Below, in pieces: positions 25,181 through 36,400 of a stretch of DNA of 64,000 bases. The stretch is from Penelope pileata (Eukaryota > Chordata > Aves > Galliformes > Cracidae): NCBI GenBank assembly GCA_013396635.1, contig WBMW01005484.1:186001-250000 (forward strand), given 5' to 3'. The translations under genes were made by a program, and so were the position numbers. Numbering within the stretch: the first letter of the stretch is position 1; the number at the start of each line of letters is the position of its first letter. The notes beneath the pieces were generated by a model. The model had not been told where the DNA came from and made no database searches. It saw only the letters and a list, made by a program, of their open reading frames with translations.

Positions 25181-26611
25181 AATAACACTAGCAGTTCTAC
25201 CCCTCTATTCCATCTCCAGCCATGCATTTCTGCTGAAACTGGGATGTGGGTGGCCTAGTTCAGGGAACTAATTCTTATGAAAAGAAATAACCTCTTTGTG
25301 TCTCACAGCCTTACTCCGTCCTCTGGGCTGTTTTCCAGTTGCATTAGCTTCTTGATCCAGCCCGGAATGCCGTGTGGATGCAAAACTGAGTAGAGGAAGC
25401 TCAGCCATGTATGGGGCAGCTCTCATTTATGCCAGACTAAAACAATTATGAAATTCTATCTGCAGAGATATAAAGCGACAAGTCTATATCTACTTATTCA
25501 ATAATTTTCTTTATTTTAAATCAAGAACTTAAACAGAGTTATCATATTGTCAAGAGAAAAGAAAATGTTCAAGATTCTGGTGTAAGCATTGCATACAATT
25601 TTAAGCAAAGAAAAAATATATATCATTTTCTAGAACAAATAAGTGTCTTCCAGGCATTTATTATGTAATTTCAGAAGCTGCTTTGTATTTATCCAGTAGA
25701 CTATAATAGCTTCTTCTAAGAAGCTAATTAGCTATGTCTCAAGAGGTTGTAATGTCCATGCAGAGGATTGTCTCTGTAAGACACAGATTATGTTACATCT
25801 GGAATAAAGACTTTGCCTAACCTTTTCCATTTCACTGTATGAAAGGTGTAAGAAAAAGCCAATTACACAGACAATAGTTAAACATTTGCTTTCCCCATTC
25901 AGAAGCTTACAAAGTAGCTAGATGTCAGCCATACATATGCAATATTGAAATAGGTGGTTGTTGCACTTGAAGGATTATCTGATACGATTCCAAGTGAAAT
26001 CAAAATTCTAACCCTTCCTTCACTGGATTGGTGGGTGAAGAACGCACGAACAACATATTTTCAGACAAGGCTGTACTGAGGTGATTGGCCTAATTTTTTT
26101 CAGACTTCAAAGCATAACTAACTATTGAAGTGAATGTCAATACAGAGACTCCTCTGGTAGCTGACAAGTTTATCTTAGGCACAGTAGGTGTGATATAAAC
26201 ACTTGTAACAAAGCTATGGCTGAAGGATGTTTTTATGTGTTAATGTCTGAACATGTCTGTGAGCAAGAGAGAAAATGTGGTTTATATAGCTAAGAAATTT
26301 CTAGTGATTCTGAGGAAGGATAGGTAGGCAAATGCTGTGTGAACACATCAGCTATAACCTACAGTAACCCCACTTTTATAGATCTTGCTCTCTTTTGTCT
26401 CCCAACAGTACCAAGCTGGCAGCCAATATAACTATGTGGGTAAGCATTCATCAGAGATCAGATTGAGCCTGCCACTTTCAACGTCCACTGTTGCTGTAAG
26501 AACTCAGGAGAAACGAAGCTAGAATGTTAAGCCTTTGAATGTTCTAACCTTCTGATCCGTAGTTACTCCTGCCAGGAAATGAATGACTGTACAAATGTGC
26601 AACCTGTGGGC

Positions 26612-26635
26612 AAAAATAAATAAATAAATAAAAAG
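26612..26635. repeat. (AAAT)n microsatellite
   Basis: Five to six AAAT/AATA units, clean in the middle. Confidence 0.85.
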
Positions 26636-26718
26636 TAGGTCATAATTTAAAACCTGCTTTAGTGTCAGACAGGATCGATTCCTTCAGGTACTTTCTAAGA
26701 GTTTGTATATGATCACTA

Positions 26719-26798
26719 GGGCTCTGGTCCAGCAAAGCACTTGCACTTAAGTGCAGACATTAAGTTAAATAAGCACCTAAAAGTCTGCTGAATCAAGG
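26719..26798. mobile_element. Small palindromic element (MITE-like), copy 1
   Basis: The left arm 'ctggtccagcaaagcactt' and right arm 'aaaagtctgctgaatca' are imperfect inverted repeats of each other, and the middle has 'cacttaagtgcagacattaagttaaataagcacc'. The arm sequence (tccagcaaagca-tt-aagc) is shared with the element at 52508-52604. I recall the same palindromic family, with 'cacttaagcatgtgcttaa' type arms and a central 'gaagtcaatggga', from reptile and bird genomes; the family name is not something I can give with certainty. This copy is the more decayed one. Confidence 0.5.
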
Positions 26799-27800
26799 TT
26801 GAGAGTGGTGCTACATGCGCTGTTTGAATTCTGTTTGTTAGGAAGCTTTTGTAAAATCCAATGAAAATGCAACTTTTCATCCCTATGTTTCAAACCAAGT
26901 GACTTTTCAACTGACTGACCCAATGTGATTTTTCAAAAGGCAATTTGAAATGCAGTGTCAGCAATGTTTTTAGTCTCAGGCACTGTGGTCATACTGGATC
27001 TTCTGTGTTCCAAACAGAATATCAGCTTCTCTGCATTGCCAGATTCTTTAAGCAGTTAAATAAATCTGAGAAAAATCATACTTTTCCTGTGATGGAGATC
27101 TGCCAGACTGTGATGATCTGTCACAGCTGGATTTGGATTCCTGGCAGGCGGTGATCACAAGGGAAGTTGGAATTTTCCCTGGACTGCTCAGATTTCTTGA
27201 ATTCACTCCAAGTGGACATCACACACCACTGCTCAGGATGAATCTCAGCTCTCTATTAGATCTTACCGCACCATGAATAATGTCAACAGAGAAAACATGA
27301 AATAAAAAGCAAATAAACAGGATCAAAAGAGTTTACAATAAATGACATTGCTCTTGCTGTAGGGAGGTGAGGTCATCTACTGTTTAACATTCATGATGCA
27401 TTTTATTAAAACAATGGCATTTTGTGACTCCAAAAGCTAAAGAATAGGATTTTGTCTTAATTAAGTCAGTATGCACTTTTTGTCAGCTGAAAAGAAGGGA
27501 GGCATAGGGTCATACATTCATTTTTATTATCACCTTCAGGCCTTTCTTTGTTCTTTCTCTCCCTTTTATCCTGTCCCACGTTCTAAACCCTGTGTAAACC
27601 CTGATAGATTATGTCAACACGTAATAGAGGGCTGCTGATAGGTTGCTATCTGAATTCATCACACATTGCGCAGATTCTTTCATTATTAGAATAAGGCTTA
27701 TGGGCCAGTGAGTATGAAGGAATGCACATTCAGAACACTTGGCAGCATTAAGGATTCATGTACAGCTAAAATTTGATATTGTTAAGCCAGAGCATAAATC

Positions 27801-27860
27801 AGGAAAAGAAAAGGAAAAAAAAAAGAAAGAAAGAAAGAAAAGGAAGAAAGAGGGAAAAAA
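27801..27860. repeat. A/G-rich (AAAG)n tract
   Basis: Sixty bases of A and G only, with AAAG units in the centre. It produces the lysine-rich end of a chance frame (plus 27739-27948). Confidence 0.92.
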
Positions 27861-30800
27861 GCAAGCTAAGTCTCTATATGGTGTGCTTCTAAAAGTTCTC
27901 CCTCTGTATTTTATTGCGTTTATGTCACCAGTACTATTGTATGATTAATGGCATGCACCAAGAGTTCAACTTCTCTCAACTTCTCTTATTGGCTGGAAAA
28001 AGAATGTTGAAGTACCTTATGGTTTAGGTTTCTTTTACTATTGTGGATGGCAAAATGAAGATTGCCATGACCATCTCAGAGGTTTTACCTGCAAGTCTGT
28101 GCCATGCATCATTTTTCTTTCTCAGTTTTCTGCAGCTAAAACAGCTAAGCAGATTCTTACTCCCAGAGTACACCTAAAATATTTCCAGGTATTGGCATCC
28201 TACTACGAAAATCCACCTGATGTTCTTCTGTGAGAAGAAGAACATTTTACAGCTGTGGGAGAGACGGCATAATTCCTGAGAGTGCTGGCTTGGCCAAAGT
28301 AAAGGAAATTTAATCCAGTGTTTGCATATCAAATGGAAGATGGCAAAGGGGCTCTTGCATGCAGGCCAAGACTCATGGTTTCATTGTGTTACATGCATTC
28401 CTTTGGAATTAAATAGTCAGACATTTTTTCCATGCTGCACAATACTTACTGCATGTAGCATTTTCATTTTCAAAATGTGTCCTATAAACTTTAACCATGT
28501 AAGCCATATCATATGCTTGTGAGATAGTTAATTACATATTATTATCCTATTTTGCTAATAGCTAAATTGAAGGCTAGCTTCAGAGGCAACTTGCCCAGGA
28601 CTATGCATTAGCAGTATTAGAAACATTTTTACAATCAATCACATTTAGGTTGAATATGCTCTCTGGGATATTCAAATACTGCATGCAACTCACAGAGCTG
28701 TGATGAAACACCCAAAGGACAGGAAGTGAGTCTAGAAATTAGAAGGAGATTGTTCTGGTGCAGCTTGGATCATAGCTCAGCTCAATCAAGATTAAAAACT
28801 GAAAGAATTCTTCTGCCCGTTCTCCAGAGAGATTCAGTTCTAGTTGCATAGATTGAGACATGAATCATATGCCCACTGCAGTAGAATTCACACAAATGAG
28901 TCAGTCGTGCCGTTTTTTTCTGCTGTTGCTTCCATTTCTATGCGATACTCCAAGCATTCGCATACTTAGGAAGGTTATGCAAACCAGGTGTCAAGTGAGA
29001 GCCCCAGCTGCGATGCCTTCCCTCACCTTACATGATTGAAACCTACATTTTCTGAGACTACTTCAGCCAAAGGTTACTGGAAGTCCTGGGGGAGGAAGGA
29101 TTACACGCTTCTTCTTGGGTCTATAGTACAATTTAAGAAGAAATGCAGTCTTTGAGTATGAATCAATGAAAGACAGCAGTCTTTCTTCAACAGTGGAAGA
29201 ACTCACAAAAAAAAATTAACAGGGTGATCACAGTTGACATTTAGATCCATTCTATTGCCTTCAAAAACGTTTTTCTCCTCTATCGTGTTGGTATAAAGAA
29301 AAGGTAAAAATCTTTCTAAAATGAAATGTTCGCTCTCATCACTGCCTTGTCTTCTGATCCCATACAGTTAAACACATTTCCGAGCAGTTGTGCAGCTCTG
29401 ATGCAAAGAAGTCCTGCACAGCATCACTCAGTGCTGTCTTCCAGACCAGTATTACTCCCAAAATGGGGCAATATCAGCCAGACATTCTCATCATTTTTAA
29501 TTTGGCATTTGCAAAATTGTTGTCAAGGGATTAACTATACATTGCTTTTGCAATAATTTTCCGTGAGATATTGAAATCCTATTGAAATTAATTATTTTAG
29601 CATTTTATTCTGCCAACTTTTTTTATTTTTGTTTTAATAAGTACTTTGGAGAACAGGTCTGAGAGCAGAGATCCTGAGAGAAGGGTCTGGATGTAAGATG
29701 ATTAATGTTCTTTATTAAACCTGTTGCAATACTACATCTGAAATTGAACTGGTGCTCATTTGGCCGTGTAAAACACCTGACTTCTGCATAGGTTCTTTTA
29801 AGAAACTAAGTTGAAAATTCCTTCCTTTGACCAGACCTTAATTATGATTACTTTTTTATTGTTAGGGTATCCATGACAAATCAGAGTCCCTCAATTCCTA
29901 AATGAATTGTCTTTTCCACAGTTGCAATCTGTTTCAGTTATCTGTGACATACTAAGGCAGGACTCAGTGCTGCATTGGCAGTGAAGTGCTGTATCAAGTC
30001 TTTCAAGAAAAGACACATTTCAGAGATGCCAGCTCTTGCCACTCTATACATACAGAACCAAAGTGCTTCAGTAGAGGCTCATTCTCCCACTTGTGCACAC
30101 ATCTGCCTGTTTACCTCCTCCTAGTCATGATTCACAACAGGGAGCTCACATCTGAAGGGCGTTTGTGGGAGAACAGCTTTTTACACTGAGCCTAGAGACC
30201 AAGGGAGCAGGGGTTTATGTTGGTACTCACAAAACCAGCATCTGCTGGTCCCTGATTCCTCTTACATGGATATGGCATGTCAGGAGGTCTCCAGATGAGT
30301 GTAGAGTGTTGTCACCAAGGGAGATGAGCTATCCAGTCACGCAGGAAGAATCCGCTATCTAAGCAGGAAAAGGCTGAGCACAGGATTGTCATGATCTGGA
30401 TGCAGCTAATGGATCAGAAACTGGATTATGTTTGTCCTGGAAAGCAAAACTGTAAGCAAGAAAGTGGGGAATATGGATTCTTTGCATGAGGAGCAGAGCA
30501 CCTTGTCCACAAGGTTACTCTACCACCTGTAGTGGAGCCAATATCCACCTTTCCTTCAAGTGGAAACCAAGTTCTGCAAAGAAAGCAACACAGAATTTTT
30601 GAAACCTGAAAGACAAAAGGAGAAACTCTAACTTTGCAGCTTGTTAATGGAGCAGTCCCTGGCATTGAAGGTGTGCCAGATTCAATCCCTGTGCCAGGAA
30701 CTGCATATGCATTTTGCATCAGGTCAGGTACATGAAAGGCAAAAGGAGCAGAGATTATCCACATAAGTTAGCTGTCAAGCTATTTAGCAAAACGTTTGAA

Positions 30801-31971
30801 TTTGCTAGTCTAAGATTACTACTTCCAGGTGTATCAAAGAAGCAAGTTTGGCAGTTTTCTCTCACATTCAGCTTTACTATGCTGACTTCATCATACTGAA
30901 ATAACTATTCCCAGAATTACTCTCTATTCATGCCTTATCGGTAGAAAATTGGATTAAGCAGCAGTACATGGTATATGTATATGCAAATACATATGTATCA
31001 GGTAAATGTATGAGAGAGGCCTTCTAAAATAACTGCAGCCACTGCAAAAGAGAGTCTTCCCTCATATCCATAGCCTGAGATAGCTGCAGCTATGAAGGGG
31101 GACTCAGAGTAATTTCTGTGTGGGTGCAACAGTGTGATTCAATGCTTGATTTTATGAGCTCTCCATCTTCCCCAAGCCATAGCACAGAGACTCCAACCTT
31201 ACATCTCTTTTGCCCTCTTTTTCACTACCCCTTTTCTTTCTTAGCAGCCATGCTTTGCTGTTCTCATTCCTCCCTGCCCTGTCTCTTTCCCTACTCCCCT
31301 TATCCTTAAATCTTTCTCTGTGCTGCTATGTCCATGGCAATGGAGCAGAAAGATGCAAAGATAGAAAAAGAGGGACAAGAAAATTGACTCCTAGGAAAGA
31401 GCTTGTCTTCATAAACCACACACTCTTACATCATTTGCTGCTCTAAGCCTTCAGGCTAACATACATAATTCGGATTTTATTTAAGGGTGTAGCTTATCTC
31501 TATGCATGTTGGCAAATTACCTTATTTTTATTGAGAAGGGAGTTATGTGAGATGCAACTCAGGACACGTGATTGTGACAGCTTTCCTCTGGAGCTGAAAA
31601 AATTAAAGCCTATCAAGTGATGAGAGATACAGTTGCATAGATATATGGCAAAAGCCTAAGAATATTTTTTAAAATTCTCACCTTTTCTCTATCACACATA
31701 TCCTCTTTGCTCCAGAAAATGACCTACTTTCTCTCGGCTATCTTTACTGTAGCAATGATGTTTCCTTACTTTACAAAGTTACTGTTGAGGATCAAATCAC
31801 TAACATTTAGTGGCCCTTGCATATGAACTGTCAAGCCATAACATAACAACCGGTTGTAGCATGGTTCTTATGCATTTAATGTTCTGGGAATCTTTAATAT
31901 TACAGTTAACTGAATTAATACCAAGACAGTTTATTATGACATGTTCTACTAATAGTAATGCAATAATAAGT

Positions 31972-32007
31972 AAAAAAAAAAAAAAAGAAAGAAAGAAAGA
32001 AAAGAAA
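31972..32007. repeat. A14 run plus (AAAG)n
   Basis: A poly-A run followed by AAAG units, then ordinary sequence. It resembles an A-rich tail with slippage, but no retroposed gene is recognisable upstream. Confidence 0.88.
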
Positions 32008-32261
32008 TGAATGATCTGGTAATTGGTACTTCATTGCTTTGCACTTCTGGTGTTTGACATCTGATTCTGATGTTGACAATGTTTTGTTTCTGCAGATGGA
32101 AGAGTAAAAAGACTAGGAACTCACTTACATATATTGTTTCCTTGGGCAAGAAGAGATGAACTGTAACAAAATGAAGTAAATTAGGATGCATTATATAGTA
32201 CATTTAAGCACGTAATTTGAATAATAACATTGTTTGATCAAAAGCTTGTTAAAATAGAGTC

Positions 32262-33449
32262 CTGATGTCATCTATCTGGACTTCAGCAAGGCCTTTGATA
32301 CAGTCCCCCACAACTTCCTTCTCTCCAAATTGGAAAGATATGGATTTGAAGAGAGGACTGTTTGATGGACAAGGACCTGGCTGCAGAATCCAACCCAGAT
32401 GTTTGATGGGTTCATTGACCCCGGTGGTCAATGGCTCCATGTCTGGATGGAGATCAGTGATGAGTGGTGTTCCTGAGGGGTCAGCGCCAATGCTCTCTAA
32501 TATCTTGATCAATGATATCAACAGTGAGATTAAATGCACCCTCAGCAAGTTTGCACATGACACCAAGCTGTATAGTGCGGTCAACACACCTGAGGGATGC
32601 AATGCTGACCAGAGAGACCAGAGAGATAGGCTTGAGAAGGAGGTTCAGGAAAACGTCATGAAGTTCAACAAAACCAAGTGCAAAATATTGCGGCTAAGTC
32701 ATGGCAACCCCCACTATCAATGCAAGCTGGGGGATGAAAGGATAGAGTACAGCTCTGCTGAAAAGGACTTGGAGGTACTGGTGGATAGCAAGCTGGACAT
32801 GAGCCAGCAGTGTGCCCTCAAAGCCGAGGAGGCCAATCGTATCCCAGACTTCATGAAAAGCAGCATGGTCAGCAGGGTGAGGGAGGTGATCCTGCCCCTC
32901 TGCTCTGCACTGGTGAGACCTCACTTGGAGTGCTGCATCCAGATGTGGAGTCCTTGACAGAGGAGAGACACGGACCTATTGTAGTGTGTGCAGAGGAGGG
33001 CCACAAAAGTGATCTAGGGGATGCAACACCTCTCCTATGAGAACGCATTGAAAGAGCTGGGGCTGTTCATCCTGGAGAAGAGAAGGCTCTGGGGAGACCT
33101 GACAGTGGCCTTTCCATATCTAAAGGGTGGCTACAAGAAAGAAGGGGACATACTCTTTATCAGGATCTCTCGTGATAGGGCAAGTGGAAATGGTTTCAAA
33201 CTAAAAGAAAGGAGATTCAGGTAGGATATAAGGGAAAATTTTTTTTACAGTAAGGGTGGTGAAACACTGGAACAGGTTGCCCAGAGAGGCAGTAGAAGGC
33301 CCATCCCTGGAGATGTTCAAGGTGAGGCGGAATGGGGGTCTAAGAAACCTGATCTAGCTGTAGGTGTCCCTGTTCATTGCAGGGGAGTTGGAGTTGGGAG
33401 TTGCCCTTTTAAGGTCTCTTCCAACTCAAACGATTCTGTGATTCTGTGA
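32262..33449 (+). mobile_element. CR1 LINE, 5'-truncated, about 1.2 kb
   Basis: Plus-strand CR1 from the RT palm to the 3' terminal repeat. It opens with 'gatgtcatctatctggact', which encodes the [14 protein letters not shown] block containing the upstream catalytic Asp. It continues through RT, the C-terminal coding region, then 'tggaacaggttgcccagagagg', 'ggagatgttcaaggtgag', 'aggtctcttccaactcaaa' and ends in 'attctgtgattctgtga'. The target-site duplication is not obvious. With RT sequence extending furthest 5' among the younger copies, it is the longest of that group here. Confidence 0.96.
32460..32957 (+). pseudogene. CR1 ORF2 fragment: reverse transcriptase (palm to C-terminus)
   Basis: An open frame of about 165 codons of CR1 RT. 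It begins with MSGVPEGS, the region of the conserved G-V-P-Q-G-S block, in which Gln has become Glu. It then reads NILINDINSEIKCTLSKF and A-H-D-T-K-L where the catalytic A-D-D-T-K-L is expected, so the first Asp of the active site is replaced by His. FNKTKCKILRL, LGDERIEYSSAEKDL and VREVILPLCSALVRPHL follow, and the frame closes at a TGA after MWSP. The upstream palm block at 32264 lies one frame away, so a frameshift sits between 32310 and 32460. RT C-terminal coding sequence resumes after the stop (33021-33224). Broken in several places; no activity expected. The 230-codon frame starting at 32265 is out of frame in its first third. Confidence 0.93.
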
Positions 33450-36400
33450 AAATCAGTGAGAGTCTTCGATGAATTACCTCATATGTGTTTTTTAACCAGG
33501 TCCTTAGTACCTATGCTACTAGATATTTGAACTGTACTCCTGACTCAGAAAGAACTCAAAAGAGAACAAAAGTGTTTTCTGTACCTGAGGAGAGGAAATG
33601 TTAGGATAATCTAGTGTTTTACCTCCTTCCTCAAAGGTTGCTATAACATATGAGATGATATATAGTTTACACAGGGATAAAAAAGATTGTTTACAATTGG
33701 GCTATGAGAGATGCTCAGTGCTGACTGCTCCCTACGGACCTAAATGGACTGGATTGTGACTCTTGAAGTTAAATAGCTACGGATGCAAGCCTTCCATGAG
33801 CTGACTATGACTTTTACTTGGGAAAATGAAGGAAGGCGGATATCTGAACTTTCCTACTTATAAGTCTTTTTTCATATACTCTCCCCTTTCTCTTAGGATC
33901 ATAATGCATATTCTGTGTTATTTGGATCCATTCCCCTCTTTTGGGGCTCTGAAAAAGAAATAATCTGGCATAGAAAATTGTGTTGTCAGCAACCCGAGTC
34001 TTTTGTCAGAATTATGTGATCTTTTTAACCAAGTAGGATTCATCTAACCATGTGCTGCTGTGTACATGAGATTCATTTTATCCTGAAACAGCAGGCTTAG
34101 GAATCCAACAAACAGGAGCCGTCTACACAAATGCAAGAAAAGAATTTTCAGAAGCAAATCCTATGAATACCATAGAGACAAACCTATGCCACATAAAACT
34201 TCATTCTGCATTGTGCTTGATTACCCTATTCCTGAGTTCAGCCTACACCTGCTTTTCCTCCCCTCTTTAATTTCAATTATAATGCGCTTCTTTGTGTTGC
34301 ACCATTTATTACTAAATGAATCTAATTTTAAGGATGTGCATGCAGCCAATTTATTCATTAGATCTATTGTAGTGGAACTGTATAAAAGGTTTTATTATCA
34401 ATCTCCTTATTTTCCAGATAGGATTTAGTGGAAATCAATATTAGAGAATGCATAATTGCTAAATCTTCTTAAATTAATAGACTCATTCATTAAGCCCCCC
34501 AAAAATACTTAGCTGGTATTTCTTGTGACTTTCTCTAATTAATTAGCAAGTAGAAAACGATAGTGAGCAGAACAGTTTTGGCAATCATATGGTGGGATCT
34601 GAAGACCAATCTTGAGGAAGAATTTATTTGGATATGTATATACAGTATTTCACTCTTAAATTGATTATAGGAGAATGCACTGCAGAAGAAGACAAATGGT
34701 ACTTCTCTGCTGATAGTCTGCAAAAAATCCAGTACCCAGCAGGGTGTTTTAAGCATTTCAAGCTGGGACGCGTACCAATGTGTATTCATTAATAAATAGC
34801 AGGCCGTTTTAAAAGCTTTGGAATTAAATACAGTGCAATTTATCTGTAGAAAACTACATGGCATGTATGCAGTATATGTGAGATTTTCATTTGTTCCTAA
34901 CTAGACAAGTTTTCTGGGCCAGAAATGAAGAAACAAACCAATAAAAGATCCTAGAAGAGAACACTAAGTGATGGAAGGCTCTATATGCAACTCAGATCCT
35001 GTGTTGCCCGTATATGAATATGAGCTCTCTACCTTCAGATCTAGGAGCTGTACGTTTTACTTTGTCCTGGAAGTGTCTTGGAGGAAGAGAATATACACTG
35101 ATGAATACACACAGATGCTGTCTGATTGTCAGCCTCTATTACCTCTGCTGTGGGCTTCAGCAGTGACTGAAGTTACATACTCCAGGGAACTTATTCACGA
35201 CAGTTCAGTGAAATTTAGGTTGAGTCTGGGAATTGTGATATAACAGCAAAAATTGATAAGAAAAAGCCTTTCTGCTACCAAACATGAAAGTTACACTACT
35301 TTTAGCTCTAAGCTACCTAATCAAATGGAAGAAGTGTACAACAAACTCCAAGAAAAATGCTTGCTGGAAAAAGATTTCTGATCTCTGACTCAAGTCAGGG
35401 ACATTCCATCTTTTTACGTTGCCAGTGTGGTTCCATACTTTGTACTTTCAGGATGCATATATTAGGCTTACCGTGTCTAGTGACTGAGCTACAAAGCATG
35501 CATGTACACATACACAGTGGAAGGAAAAGAGACTGGGTCCTTCAAACTTGCCAGACAAATTGGAAAAAGGGAGACTACGTATTCCCATCTGACAAGGCAT
35601 CTCAGGTATCTCGTCTCTGACGTAATTACAGGAAAAATGGAGCTGCAGCCAGGTGTACAGGGCCTCTGTACTCCCTTATTCTGTTGCCTAGCTACAAAGC
35701 TCTGTAGTATTCTTATTTTTCCCTACAAACTAACATGGTAACATGTTATCACAGTCCCCCACCAGAAAGGCATGATGGTGTAGAGGGAAACAAAATGCTT
35801 CCAGTGTGTTACAGGTGAGAGTTTCATCATAGTTGGTAGAGAGATTGTTATCTGATTAGGAACAGCAATATTGAAATAACATGGCTACATTTCCCTGAAC
35901 TGCACTGGGATAATACAAGCTTGAGAATATTTAAATTTGACAGACATTACACTGACTGGGAAAGAAAAGAGAGGTCTGAAGAAGTCTGTATCATCATTAT
36001 TGTGCCCACCATTGGAAAGATTTGTACCCATGATCCATGATATCAATAATATTCATCCTCCAGTTTCCACTGGATGTATTGCATATAAGGTGATGAAGAC
36101 ATTTCCTGAATGTGTGTTGTGACGAGACCCAAAAATCAGAGTCTTTTCTACAGTTTGTTTGCACTTGATAGGAAAGCTGGGAGCACTGACAAGGAGAGAA
36201 TTAATGCAATCAAGTGTCCATGAGTTCAGGATACATCAGGATACTTTCACTGCAAGCCAGATACTCTCCAAAGACAAACACTGCTTGAAACGTTGTTCAG
36301 AATGAGCATACCGAAAAAACAGTGGCAGACAGGCTGATCAGTTTGGGCTGGCAGGCAATTGTGCACATGGAATTCAGTTTTTTGCTAATATGTATTTCAT

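Larger units (their letters stand above)
25181..32261. other. Long AT-rich non-coding stretch
   Basis: About 7.1 kb. It holds one small palindromic element (26719) and three A-rich simple repeats listed separately. A pyrimidine-rich block runs from about 31150 to 31310. Frames such as plus 26945-27154, plus 28322-28522, plus 29326-29556, minus 30426-30764 and plus 31810-32010 are unrecognised; several are read through simple repeats (the KKKER-rich tails at 27800 and 31980). The block 27480-27700 looks unique and could be conserved, but that needs alignment. Confidence 0.55.

Noticed and set aside
32265..32459. N-terminal 65 residues of the 230-codon plus frame
   Set aside because: The true CR1 reverse-transcriptase frame here starts at 32264 and is one base off, so these residues are an out-of-frame artefact.
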